Source: 2-01-FULL-39-10-A sp964565795 (GTDB lineage: Bacteria > Patescibacteriota > Microgenomatia > Levybacterales > UBA12049). From it: DNA of 55,943 nucleotides. The stretch lies in contig CAZMGC010000003.1 in NCBI GenBank assembly GCA_964565795.1, forward strand, positions 1-55,943. Reading direction: 5' to 3'. The notes beneath the pieces are model-generated. The model ran no database searches and was not told where the DNA came from. It worked only from the letters and a program-made list of their open reading frames with translations. Shown here piece by piece: positions 34,043 to 41,804 of this stretch. Every line of letters starts with the position of its first letter. Position 1 is the first letter of the stretch. Made by a program: the position numbers and the translations under genes.

Positions 34043-36823
34043 CTAATTAGGATAGTGGCATTTTTTGTACTTTTTTCCGCTTCCACACCAGCATGGATCA
34101 TTTCTTCCAATCTTTTTCTTATCTACTGTGCTGACAGAACTTGTTTGCGGTAAATTTGAACCGATCAAACCTGAAGGAGTCAAACCCGTACTTGGCAAAA
34201 CTGTTCTAGCTTCAGATTTTTTTGTTTTTCTTTTTTTACTAGTTTTATTTTCAGAAACTTCGTCTGTTCCCAATTCTCCACCCGCTGCCTCCTCATGAAC
34301 ATGTGTATGAGGTTGATCGGAATGCCCAATGTGAACTTTAAAAATTCTGTGAGATATTTCGTCATCGATCCCATTCATAAGAGTTTCAAACATCTTAAAT
34401 GCTTCATTTTTATATTCGACTAACGGATCTTTTTGTCCATACGCCCGCAGCCTTATTCCCTCTCTTAAGTTATTAACTACATCTAAATGATCCATCCAAA
34501 GATTATCGATCACAGAAAGGATTACAAAATTTTCAACTTGACGCATGACTTTTTCACCAATCTGTTTTTCCCGACTAAGATACATTTTCTCTGCAATTTC
34601 AATTAAGAATTCTGTCCTGCTATTAATTTCAGGTTTATCTTCTATTTGTTTTACGAGTTCTTTTCGAGAAGCTTCATCGAAAGGAATAATCGTTGAAAAT
34701 TCCTCAATAATCTTCTCTGCTACATTTCCCCCATCTGCACCTAACTCTCCCGAGCTAACAATCTGGCTTATGCTTCCTCTTAAATTCTCAAGTACTAAAT
34801 CCTTTGAACTTTTTGAATCATCTGTTGCATTTTCTAGAACCTCTCGTCTTCTTGCGTAAATAATTTGTCTTTGTTTATTAAGAACATCATCATACTCAAC
34901 GAGCTGTTTTCTGTTATCGAAATTAAATCCTTCGACTTTTACCTGGGCTTGTTCAATTGCTCTACTTACAATCGGATGTTCGAGGGGAACATCTTCAGGC
35001 ATATTAAACCTTGTCATAATCCCAGCTATAGAATCTCCTCCGAAAATACGCATAATGTCATCATCAAGCGCTACATAAAACCTAGATTTTCCTGGATCCC
35101 CCTGTCTACCGGAACGCCCTCTTAGCTGATTATCAATTCTTCGCGACTCGTGTCTTTCAGTACCAATTACATAAAGTCCTCCGAGAGATAAGACTTCATC
35201 GTGTGCTTTTTGCCATTTATCCCATTCTTTTGTTCCTCTTAAATCTTTTCCATCTTCACCAACCGGAGCATTTCCTCCAAGAATAATATCGACTCCTCTT
35301 CCTGCCATATTTGTAGCTACAGTTACCGCACCTTTTTCTCCAGCTTTTGAAATAATTTCAGCTTCTCTTTCGTGGTTTTTAGCATTTAGAAGTTCATGTT
35401 TTATTCCTTTTCTTCTTAAGAGTTCTGACAAAATTTCATTTTTATCAATGCTGGTAGTTCCAACGAGCACTGGTTGGCCTGTTCTATGAGCTTCTTCGAT
35501 TTCTTTTACGACAGCGCTAAATTTAGCTCTAGTGGTTTTATAAATTGCATCAGAAAAATCTTTTCTTTGAGTAGTTTTATTTGTGGGAATTACAACTACA
35601 TCAAGTCCATAAATTTTATGAAATTCTTGAGACTCAGTCACAGCAGTTCCTGTCATTCCAGCGAGACGCTCATACATTCTAAAATAGTTCTGAAGTGAAA
35701 CAGTAGCGAGAGTCTTAGACTCTCTTTGAATTGCAACTCCTTCTTTTGCTTCTATTGCCTGATGTAACCCCTCAGATAACCTTCTTCCAATCATAAGACG
35801 TCCAGTGAACTCATCTACCAAAATTACTTCCCCGTCTTTAACTATGTAATCTTTCTCTTTTTTAAATAGCGTTCTTGCTTTTAACGCGGCCTCTATGTGA
35901 TAAACTGTGTCAAAATCTTTTTCGTATATATTTTGTATTCCAAAAAGCTTTTCTATCTTACCAAGACCGTGATCTGTAAGATGAGCTGTATGCAATTTTT
36001 CATCAATTTTATAATCAGTATCCGATGAAAGCTTATCAACCAACTTCGCAAATTCATAATATTTAGTAGTTGGCGTTTCATCAGGTGCTGAAATAATATG
36101 AGGAGTTCTGGCCTCATCGATTAAAACTGAATCTACCTCATCAACTACTGCAAAATAATATCCTCTTTGGGTTACATTCTGAATGCTTTGTTGCATGTTA
36201 TCTCTTAAATAATCGAATCCAAATTCAGAATTTATTCCATAAACTACATCTGCCTGATACGCTTCTTTTCTACTGACTGGTTTTAAATGTGTAAGTCGGA
36301 AATCATGTGCGTCTTTATTTACAAATTCATGATCATAGATAAATGATTGTTCAGAAATAATTGAAGAAACTGTCATCCCTAACAGCTTAAATACTGGACC
36401 CATCCAACCTGCATCACGACGTGCTAAATAATCATTAACAGTAACCAAATGAACGCTCTTACCTGTTAATGCGTGCACATAAAGTGCCGGCACGGCAGAA
36501 AGAGTTTTTCCCTCTCCAGTTTTTTGCTCAGAAATTTTTCCCATAGATAAAGCTGCAGCCGCCATAAGCTGCACATCATAGTGGCGCTGTCCAATTGATC
36601 TTCTAGCGGCTTCACGAACTAAAGCAAATGCTTCCGGAAGAACGGCTTCAATGGACTTTCCATCTGCAACCCTTTCCTTAAGCTCTTTTGTTTTCTTTGG
36701 AAAGTCTGAAATCTTGAGCTTTCTCATTTGCTCATCTAGGGAATTTATTTCAGAAATTAGAGGTGTTAGTCTTTTTATTTCCTTATCGTTGGAATCAAAT
36801 ATTTTTCCGAGGGCTCCTAACAT
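34043..36823 (-). CDS. secA: Preprotein translocase ATPase SecA
   Basis: Motor of the Sec pathway, about 926 residues. Seen: QKTGEGKTLSAVPAL (Walker A), VVDEVDSVLIDEARTP, MTGTAVTESQEF, VATNMAGRGVDIIL, ERHESRRIDNQLRGRSGRQGD, and the C-terminal zinc motif NDPCWCGSGKKYKKCH. I choose ATG 36823 (MLGALGKIFDS, the usual SecA opening) over 36832. The latter overlaps the -10 TATAAT (36831-36836) and so could not be transcribed; the box is 7 nt from 36823. Confidence 0.97.
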   Translation of the reverse strand: MLGALGKIFDSNDKEIKRLTPLISEINSLDEQMRKLKISDFPKKTKELKERVADGKSIEAVLPEAFALVREAARRSIGQRHYDVQLMAAAALSMGKISEQKTGEGKTLSAVPALYVHALTGKSVHLVTVNDYLARRDAGWMGPVFKLLGMTVSSIISEQSFIYDHEFVNKDAHDFRLTHLKPVSRKEAYQADVVYGINSEFGFDYLRDNMQQSIQNVTQRGYYFAVVDEVDSVLIDEARTPHIISAPDETPTTKYYEFAKLVDKLSSDTDYKIDEKLHTAHLTDHGLGKIEKLFGIQNIYEKDFDTVYHIEAALKARTLFKKEKDYIVKDGEVILVDEFTGRLMIGRRLSEGLHQAIEAKEGVAIQRESKTLATVSLQNYFRMYERLAGMTGTAVTESQEFHKIYGLDVVVIPTNKTTQRKDFSDAIYKTTRAKFSAVVKEIEEAHRTGQPVLVGTTSIDKNEILSELLRRKGIKHELLNAKNHEREAEIISKAGEKGAVTVATNMAGRGVDIILGGNAPVGEDGKDLRGTKEWDKWQKAHDEVLSLGGLYVIGTERHESRRIDNQLRGRSGRQGDPGKSRFYVALDDDIMRIFGGDSIAGIMTRFNMPEDVPLEHPIVSRAIEQAQVKVEGFNFDNRKQLVEYDDVLNKQRQIIYARRREVLENATDDSKSSKDLVLENLRGSISQIVSSGELGADGGNVAEKIIEEFSTIIPFDEASRKELVKQIEDKPEINSRTEFLIEIAEKMYLSREKQIGEKVMRQVENFVILSVIDNLWMDHLDVVNNLREGIRLRAYGQKDPLVEYKNEAFKMFETLMNGIDDEISHRIFKVHIGHSDQPHTHVHEEAAGGELGTDEVSENKTSKKRKTKKSEARTVLPSTGLTPSGLIGSNLPQTSSVSTVDKKKIGRNDPCWCGSGKKYKKCHYPN

Positions 36824-36830
36824 GGCATTC

Positions 36831-36836
36831 ATTATA
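36831..36836 (-). promoter_or_regulatory. -10 box of secA
   Basis: Minus-strand TATAAT, 7 nt before ATG 36823, overlapping the alternative ATG at 36832. Decides the secA start and predicts a leaderless mRNA. Confidence 0.6.
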
Positions 36837-36861
36837 GCAAAGGGGAGGCTAATTTACTAGC

Positions 36862-38118
36862 TTACTTCCTGTCAATTTTGGTCATTCCACCCATATATTT
36901 TTGTAATACTTGAGGAATATTAATTGATCCATCTTCTTGCTGGTGATTTTCTAAAATTGCGATTAAAGTTCTACCAACCGCAAACGCAGTGCCATTTAAA
37001 ATATATGCAAACTTTTTATCAGGTCCATCTTGGTATTTAATATTTAGGCGACGTGACTGAAAGTCTGTAATAGTAGAAACACTTGTTACCTCTCTATATT
37101 TATCTTGTCCTGGCATCCAAGCTTCAATGTCAAATTTTCTTGCTGCAGGAAAACCTAAATCCCCACTACACATTTTTATAACTTGGTATGGTATCTCAAG
37201 CGCCTGGAATAGTTTTTCTTCAATTGAAAGAAGGAAATCCTGCTCTTTATCATCCTCTCCCTCACGAACAAATGAAACCATTTCTACTTTATCGAATTGG
37301 TGTACTCTTAAAATCCCCTTTGTATCTTTTCCATAGCTCCCCGCTTCTCTTCTAAAAGCCGTAGAAAAACCAACATATCGAAGAGGAAAATTCCTTGCGT
37401 CAAGTGTTTCATCCATATGTTGTGGAACAATAGAATGCTCTGCGGTTCCTACTAAGGTAAAACCATCTTTTTCTAAATGAAACATGTCCTCATCTCCACC
37501 ATTTTCCATGTATCCTAGGCCCCTCATCACTTCTGTTTTAATTAAAACCGGAGGTATAATTGGCTTAAATCCATCTTTCATTAAAGTGTCCATTGCAAAC
37601 TGAACTAAAGCAAACTCTAAAAGTGCTCCTTCATTTTTTAGATAGGCAAATCGAGCCCCTGAAACTTTAGAAGCTCTTTCAACATCAATAATGTCAAGTG
37701 CTTGACCCAAATCTAAATGGTCTTTTGGCTGGAAGTTAAACTTTGTTGGCTCGCCAACTTTCTTTACTACATCGTTCTCAGTATCATTTTTTCCTACTTT
37801 AACATCCGGTTTTGATGGATTAGGAATTTTAAGAAGCAATTCTTTTAATTTCTGATCAAGAGTATTTAACTCGCTTTCCTTTCCCTCAAGCTCTTCTTTA
37901 ATCTTTTTTCCCGCTTCAATCTGTTCAGGGGTAGGCTTTCCTTTTATTCCACTTACATGAGCATTTCTTTTTTCTCTAATTGCCTGAACCTCAAGATCTA
38001 TTTCTCTTTTCTTAGAATCCAATTCGAGAATTTCAGATACATTAACCTGGACTCTTTTTGCAAGTGCCGCCTTTTCAACCATTTCAGCATTTTCTCTAAA
38101 GAATTTGATATCAATCAT
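36862..38118 (-). CDS. serS: Seryl-tRNA synthetase
   Basis: Class II aminoacyl-tRNA synthetase, 418 residues, full length. The N-terminal antiparallel coiled coil (residues about 25-100, rich in Lys/Glu) binds the long arm of tRNA-Ser. The catalytic core shows GTAEHSIVPQHMDE, the motif 2 region FSTAFRREAGSYGKDTKG and the motif 3 region LNGTAFAVGRTLIAILEN. It follows rdgB but has its own TATAAT 6 nt before the ATG, so it can be expressed as a leaderless mRNA. Confidence 0.96.
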   Translation of the reverse strand: MIDIKFFRENAEMVEKAALAKRVQVNVSEILELDSKKREIDLEVQAIREKRNAHVSGIKGKPTPEQIEAGKKIKEELEGKESELNTLDQKLKELLLKIPNPSKPDVKVGKNDTENDVVKKVGEPTKFNFQPKDHLDLGQALDIIDVERASKVSGARFAYLKNEGALLEFALVQFAMDTLMKDGFKPIIPPVLIKTEVMRGLGYMENGGDEDMFHLEKDGFTLVGTAEHSIVPQHMDETLDARNFPLRYVGFSTAFRREAGSYGKDTKGILRVHQFDKVEMVSFVREGEDDKEQDFLLSIEEKLFQALEIPYQVIKMCSGDLGFPAARKFDIEAWMPGQDKYREVTSVSTITDFQSRRLNIKYQDGPDKKFAYILNGTAFAVGRTLIAILENHQQEDGSINIPQVLQKYMGGMTKIDRK

Positions 38119-38124
38119 ACGCGT

Positions 38125-38130
38125 ATTATA
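38125..38130 (-). promoter_or_regulatory. -10 box of serS
   Basis: Minus-strand TATAAT with 6 nt to ATG 38118. It overlaps the rdgB stop codon. Confidence 0.55.
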
Positions 38131-38680
38131 CTACTTTAGCCTCATTTAGGAAATCACTTAACTTTTTAAGTGCTTTTCCTCTGTGAGACATGGAGTCTTT
38201 TATTTCAGGTGGCATTTCCGCAAATGTCTGATCATATCCTTCAGGAATAAAAACCCTGTCCCACCCAAATCCATTATCTCCCTTAATTTCCCTTGCCACA
38301 TTCCCCGCTGATTCACCTATAAAAAGCCTTGGGGTTTTTCCATCATGATAACCAATAGCTAACCTTGCTAGAGCACCTCTATTTTCTTCTTTCTCAAGCA
38401 TCTTAAGAAGAAGCGAAGGACCATTTCCAGCTTTTAAAATCCATTTAACAAGCGGCCCCGGGAAACCATTCCAAACATTAACTGAAAATGAAACGTCGTC
38501 AATTATCACTGGTTTTTTTATAATTTCATACGCCTGATTCAATTTATGAAGTGCCACTTTCTCAAGATCTATTTCCTGAATTTCATCCAACTCAACTTCT
38601 TTAATCTCTAAATCGATATTTAAAATTCTTTTAGTTTCTTTTGCTTTAAACTTATTTCCCGTAGCGAATACGATTTTCAT
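38126..38680 (-). CDS. rdgB: XTP/dITP diphosphatase, RdgB/HAM1 family
   Basis: House-cleaning nucleotide pyrophosphatase that removes dITP and XTP. 184 residues. IVFATGNKFKAKETKRIL (phosphate binding), PVIIDDVSFSVNVWNGFPG and GFGWDRVFIPEG with SHRGKALKKL are family motifs. The shorter, archaeal/eukaryotic-like spacing is notable beside a class I LysRS. Its ATG overlaps the lysK stop (ATGA), so the two are coupled. Confidence 0.9.
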   Translation of the reverse strand: MKIVFATGNKFKAKETKRILNIDLEIKEVELDEIQEIDLEKVALHKLNQAYEIIKKPVIIDDVSFSVNVWNGFPGPLVKWILKAGNGPSLLLKMLEKEENRGALARLAIGYHDGKTPRLFIGESAGNVAREIKGDNGFGWDRVFIPEGYDQTFAEMPPEIKDSMSHRGKALKKLSDFLNEAKVV

Positions 38681-40191
38681 TTTGAGGCCTCTTCAAATCT
38701 AGTTTTTACAAACTGAGAATCCAAAGAAAGAATTAATGCGGCTAGTTTTGGTCCATGATTTTTGCCTAAAAGTGTATTGTAAAAAGCAGCGAATCCTTCA
38801 TTTGATTGCAATTCCAAACTCTTGCTTAATTCATAAATTTTTGTTTGAAGTTCGACTGGATCTTTTGTATCCGTTACAAATTCTGCAGTTTTTCTTAAAA
38901 GTTCTTTTTGTTTTTCATTTAAATCCAAACCCTGAGGAAGTTCTTTTTTTACTTCAAATTTATATTCCTCTGGTGCGAATTTTTCTACCCAAATCTTCGC
39001 ATATTTTGCCCACTCTTCTAATCCCTGTTTTTTAATCTCCTCTTCCATGTTTGGCATTTGCACCCATTGGGCTAAAACTAAAAATCGAACTTTTGGCGGA
39101 GCCTTCGGCTCTCCTATTTGTGAATAGAGAAAGGCTTTTGCTAAATCATCATTAGATTTTTTAAAATATAAATCTGCTGCTTTTTGATACTCATCAAATA
39201 AAACAGGAATCGCGATACTGCTCATTGGATCAAACTCTACCTGTTTTTTATAATCAGATTTCAAGAAAAGAAAACGACCTAACTCGAGCGGTAGCATGTC
39301 CGCTAAATCGCGTGCTTTCATACCAAGACCTTTTGATGAAGACATTTTCTTTCCTCCGATTAACATAAATTCATACGGGAGATTAAATGGATTTGGAATA
39401 TTAAAAACCTGACGACAAAGTTCTTTTGCAATGTCCCTAGAACCACCAGCAGATGAATGGTCTTTTCCAGCTCCCTCAATCGTTACGCCAAGAACTTTCC
39501 AATGAGCAGGCCAGTCCACTTTCCATGGAAGTTTTCCGTTGCCATCAAACGGACTAATTCGCGCGCTGTGTCCGCATCCTTTTGCCCATTTCACCATTTC
39601 TGGCTCACAGGTGTATACTACAGTCTCTTCGTCCCAATCAGTAACTTTTGTAGTTCCTAATTTTCCACAGTTTTCGCAAATAACTTGAAGTGGCAACCAA
39701 CCTGATTCTCTTTTTTTACTTCCTGATACTTTTTCATAAATGTCTTGGATTTTTTCTGCATTATCGAGTGCGATTCTAATAACATCGTTAAATTTACCTG
39801 CATGATACATATCCCAAGATGACAGAAATTCCGACTCAACACCTAAATCTCTTAACACTTCCTGATATTGTTTTGCGAAATAATCTCCGAAATTTTCATA
39901 TCCTTCTTCGGGAGATGGAGCAACCCTAACAGGGAAACCCATGTATTTACTATGTGATTCTTCTAATTCCACTGGGAGACCATCGATTGGGTCAAAGTCA
40001 TTTGTAATATAAGTCCACATAACTTTCTCGCCTCTATTTTTTATCGCCTTATAAACTACATCATGAACTATTGGACCACGAAGCGAACCCACGTGAGGAT
40101 GGCCAGACGGAGTAAACATATCGTCTACCCAAAATGGCTTATAATTTCCACTATTAATAATGTCCTCTGCAACTTTATCAGCCCAAAACAT
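38677..40191 (-). CDS. lysK: Lysyl-tRNA synthetase, class I
   Basis: 504 residues. Belongs to the class I LysRS family of archaea and some bacteria, unrelated to class II LysS. Seen: DDMFTPSGHPHVGSLRG (the HIGH-equivalent) and IGGKKMSSSKGLG (the KMSKS-equivalent). CENCGKLG...VYTCEPE...GCGH is an insert with zinc-type Cys pairs. -10 TAAAAT is 6 nt before the ATG. An upstream leader-controlled gene (40235-40639) runs in the same direction 43 nt away, so read-through is possible. Confidence 0.95.
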   Translation of the reverse strand: MFWADKVAEDIINSGNYKPFWVDDMFTPSGHPHVGSLRGPIVHDVVYKAIKNRGEKVMWTYITNDFDPIDGLPVELEESHSKYMGFPVRVAPSPEEGYENFGDYFAKQYQEVLRDLGVESEFLSSWDMYHAGKFNDVIRIALDNAEKIQDIYEKVSGSKKRESGWLPLQVICENCGKLGTTKVTDWDEETVVYTCEPEMVKWAKGCGHSARISPFDGNGKLPWKVDWPAHWKVLGVTIEGAGKDHSSAGGSRDIAKELCRQVFNIPNPFNLPYEFMLIGGKKMSSSKGLGMKARDLADMLPLELGRFLFLKSDYKKQVEFDPMSSIAIPVLFDEYQKAADLYFKKSNDDLAKAFLYSQIGEPKAPPKVRFLVLAQWVQMPNMEEEIKKQGLEEWAKYAKIWVEKFAPEEYKFEVKKELPQGLDLNEKQKELLRKTAEFVTDTKDPVELQTKIYELSKSLELQSNEGFAAFYNTLLGKNHGPKLAALILSLDSQFVKTRFEEASK

Positions 40192-40197
40192 AATCGT

Positions 40198-40203
40198 ATT
40201 TTA
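40198..40203 (-). promoter_or_regulatory. -10 box of lysK
   Basis: Minus-strand TAAAAT, 6 nt from ATG 40191; a poor -35 (TTCTAA) lies at 40221-40226. Confidence 0.45.
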
Positions 40204-40234
40204 CCTCAACGAAGATTAAATTAGAAGCCAGACT

Positions 40235-40639
40235 CTATGCTGCCTCATACAAAACATTTTCCGCAACTTCTAATTCGTAACCTCTATCTATAAAGCTTGC
40301 AAGCGCTTGATCTATCTGATCAGTTCTAACTGCACCTAACATAACTATTTCTGCTTCTGATTCTTCTCCATTTCCTACTTGTCTCTCATACAAAATAGTA
40401 ATCTGTGTTTGAAAAGAAGTCGCTTGATTATCAACCCTAAAGATTGAAGGAATAGATCTATCTTTATTTCTAATTTGCTCTCCGCCTGGCCTCGTTGAAT
40501 CTCCAGCCCAACCAATAGCCGTCCATTCAAATACTCCTCTTGCTCTAGCCATTTCACCTTCAGTAAGCCGAGCCTGAAACGGCGCAAGAGCATCGTGTGC
40601 TTGCATAACTCTTTCCATTGTTTCTATCGATAATGCCAT
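40235..40639 (-). CDS. Hypothetical protein under leader-peptide attenuator, upstream of lysK
   Basis: 134 residues (MALSIETMERVMQAHDALAP...), soluble, acidic, no recognised motif. The middle (FRVDNQATSFQTQITILYER) looks beta-rich and the C-terminal part helical. Start ATG 40639 is fixed by AAAGGAGGTGAT 5 nt upstream, a 12-nt match to the complement of the usual 16S 3' end. The frame stays open upstream to 40741 but crosses the terminator and is not used. The transcript starts about 160 nt upstream and carries a 15-codon mini-ORF and switching hairpins. Function unknown. Confidence 0.75.
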   Translation of the reverse strand: MALSIETMERVMQAHDALAPFQARLTEGEMARARGVFEWTAIGWAGDSTRPGGEQIRNKDRSIPSIFRVDNQATSFQTQITILYERQVGNGEESEAEIVMLGAVRTDQIDQALASFIDRGYELEVAENVLYEAA

Positions 40640-40684
40640 ATAAATCACCTCCTTTTTTTCCCATTTATGGTGAAAAATCCCCAG

Positions 40685-40708
40685 ATTTTTTCCCACTAAA
40701 AAACCCCT
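40685..40708. repeat. 24-nt direct repeat, copy 1
   Basis: Identical to 41641-41664. It spans the 3' half of the terminator hairpin, its T-tract and the following AGTGGGAAAAAAT (minus strand). Copy 2 occupies the same place in the leader of the neighbouring gene. Confidence 0.9.
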
Positions 40709-40718
40709 TTTCAGGGGT
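40698..40718 (-). terminator. Attenuator terminator in the leader of 40235-40639
   Basis: Minus strand: stem ACCCC/GGGGT with TGAAAA loop followed by six T. Competes with an antiterminator that pairs GGGG (40749-40752) and TTCTTG (40739-40744) with CCCC (40714-40717) and CAAGAA (40720-40725). Confidence 0.65.
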
Positions 40719-40752
40719 ATTCTTGAAATTTCAAAACACAAGAAATAGCCCC

Positions 40753-40800
40753 TTAATAGGAGTTTTTCTTGTTTTTCTTAGATACGTTTACTTCAAACAT
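40753..40800 (-). CDS. Leaderless leader peptide, 15 codons
   Basis: Mini-ORF MFEVNVSKKNKKNSY. ATG 40800 is 7 nt from a -10 TACAAT with consensus -35, so it begins at or 1 nt after +1. Four Lys and three Asn codons lie in the second half. The TAA stop directly abuts the 5' arm of the antiterminator, so a ribosome terminating there would mask it. Existence is inferred from arrangement only. Confidence 0.5.
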   Translation of the reverse strand: MFEVNVSKKNKKNSY

Positions 40801-40807
40801 AAAAATT

Positions 40808-40836
40808 ATTGTATGAAACTTATTGACACATGTCAA
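40808..40836 (-). promoter_or_regulatory. Promoter of the 40235-40639 leader
   Basis: Minus strand: -35 TTGACA (40831-40836), 17-nt spacer, -10 TACAAT (40808-40813), 7 nt to the mini-ORF ATG. Confidence 0.75.
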
Positions 40837-40893
40837 AATCAAAATAATTAATTTAAACATTACCAAATTTTTCACCCAGATTCAAAAGTTCTA

Positions 40894-41640
40894 TTATTTG
40901 CCAAATGATCCAGGTGCTGGCTCTTTATATCCTGCAAAACCAAGTCTTCGATTTACAGCTTCAATGTCTCCATATAAACCTCTTGCTACTACAATGGTTC
41001 TTCTGTCTCCCGATATTCTAGTTCGCCAAACTCCGACTTTTCTTGCCTCATTTGGCCCATCTGTAGCAAGTGCAAAAATTGGACTTTCACCACCAAGCTT
41101 ACCAGATCGAAGAATTTTACCTCCAAACAATAATCCTTCATCAAATTCCCTTTCCAAGCTTACTCTTGTTAAAGTATCTGCTCTTTCAGAAAGATCGTGA
41201 GATCCAACAAGTTTTGCAGCATAGCCAGAAAGAGGGCCAATCGAAGACATATCAACAACTCTTATGGTTGCCCCTCTAATTTGAAGAAGCTCAAGGGGTG
41301 CTTCTACGGCTTCAAGTTGCCAAGGAAAAGTTCTAGCAGGAATTCTTACCGTAGCTTTCTCCTGTTCTAATCTTAGAGCTCTTCTAACTGGCGCTAAAGC
41401 CACATCCGAATTTACGCTTCTTGGTCGTGGAGGAGTTGAAACAACCCTTATCGCAGGAGCTTTAAGAGATCTTGGTGCCTGGTCTACAGCTTCCCCTCTT
41501 CCATGCGCCAAAAAAACCGGAACGTCAATCCCTCTTTTCCATGCCCTATCATCAGCTCTCCTTTTATCAGTGTTGGGTAACTGCCTTGAACTATCAGCTG
41601 AAACAGCTCTATCAATTTGTCTATCGGTATCTCTTGTCAT
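40894..41640 (-). CDS. Hypothetical Arg-rich protein under leader-peptide attenuator
   Basis: About 248 residues from ATG 41640 (MTRDTDRQIDRAV); a GTG at 41652 is an alternative. The N-terminal 110 residues are Arg/Asp/Pro-rich and probably disordered. The C-terminal part (FPWQLEAVEAPLELLQIRG, VVDMSSIGPLSG, IFALATDGPNEARKVGVWR) appears to be a compact alpha/beta domain. No membrane segment and no family recognised. The start lies only 13 nt after the T-tract of a terminator, and the Shine-Dalgarno (TGGGA) is weak. Leader organisation matches the next gene downstream, 40235-40639. Confidence 0.7.
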   Translation of the reverse strand: MTRDTDRQIDRAVSADSSRQLPNTDKRRADDRAWKRGIDVPVFLAHGRGEAVDQAPRSLKAPAIRVVSTPPRPRSVNSDVALAPVRRALRLEQEKATVRIPARTFPWQLEAVEAPLELLQIRGATIRVVDMSSIGPLSGYAAKLVGSHDLSERADTLTRVSLEREFDEGLLFGGKILRSGKLGGESPIFALATDGPNEARKVGVWRTRISGDRRTIVVARGLYGDIEAVNRRLGFAGYKEPAPGSFGK

Positions 41641-41664
41641 ATTTTTTCCCACTAAAAAACCCCT
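41641..41664. repeat. 24-nt direct repeat, copy 2
   Basis: Identical to 40685-40708, again overlapping the distal arm and T-tract of the attenuator. Suggests duplication or conversion of the leader region between two neighbouring genes. Confidence 0.9.
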
Positions 41665-41678
41665 AACATAAGGGGTTT
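41654..41678 (-). terminator. Attenuator terminator in the leader of 40894-41640
   Basis: Minus strand: 8-bp perfect stem AAACCCCT/AGGGGTTT with TATGTT loop and T-tract. The 5' arm can instead pair, as part of AAAATAAACCCCTT (41670-41683), with AAGGGTTTATTTT (41709-41721): 13 bp with one bulged C. Confidence 0.7.
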
Positions 41679-41724
41679 ATTTTAAAATATTTTCTAAGTT
41701 TAATACTAAAAATAAACCCTTAAA

Positions 41725-41769
41725 TTAAAGGCTCTTCTTAGATATCTTAGAAAACATTTGCAAAATCAT
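41725..41769 (-). CDS. Leaderless leader peptide, 14 codons
   Basis: Mini-ORF MILQMFSKISKKSL. ATG 41769 lies 6 nt after -10 GATAAT, so it is predicted to be at +1. It contains three Lys and three Ser codons. Its TAA lies 3 nt before the antiterminator 5' arm, so a terminating ribosome would cover that arm. Confidence 0.5.
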   Translation of the reverse strand: MILQMFSKISKKSL

Positions 41770-41775
41770 GGCTAA

Positions 41776-41804
41776 ATTATCTCATAAATTAAGGCTAAAT
41801 TCAA
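41776..41804 (-). promoter_or_regulatory. Promoter of the 40894-41640 leader
   Basis: Minus strand: -35 TTGAAT (41799-41804), 17-nt spacer, -10 GATAAT (41776-41781), 6 nt to the mini-ORF ATG. The -35 overlaps the stop of the upstream CoA gene. Confidence 0.6.

Noticed and set aside
36870..36875. Consensus TTGACA on the minus strand upstream of secA
   Set aside because: It is 33 nt from the TATAAT box, too far for a -35, and lies in the serS 3' coding end, so it is probably chance.
40640..40741. N-terminal extension of 40235-40639 up to ATG 40741
   Set aside because: It would be translated through the terminator hairpin and ignores the 12-nt Shine-Dalgarno directly before ATG 40639.
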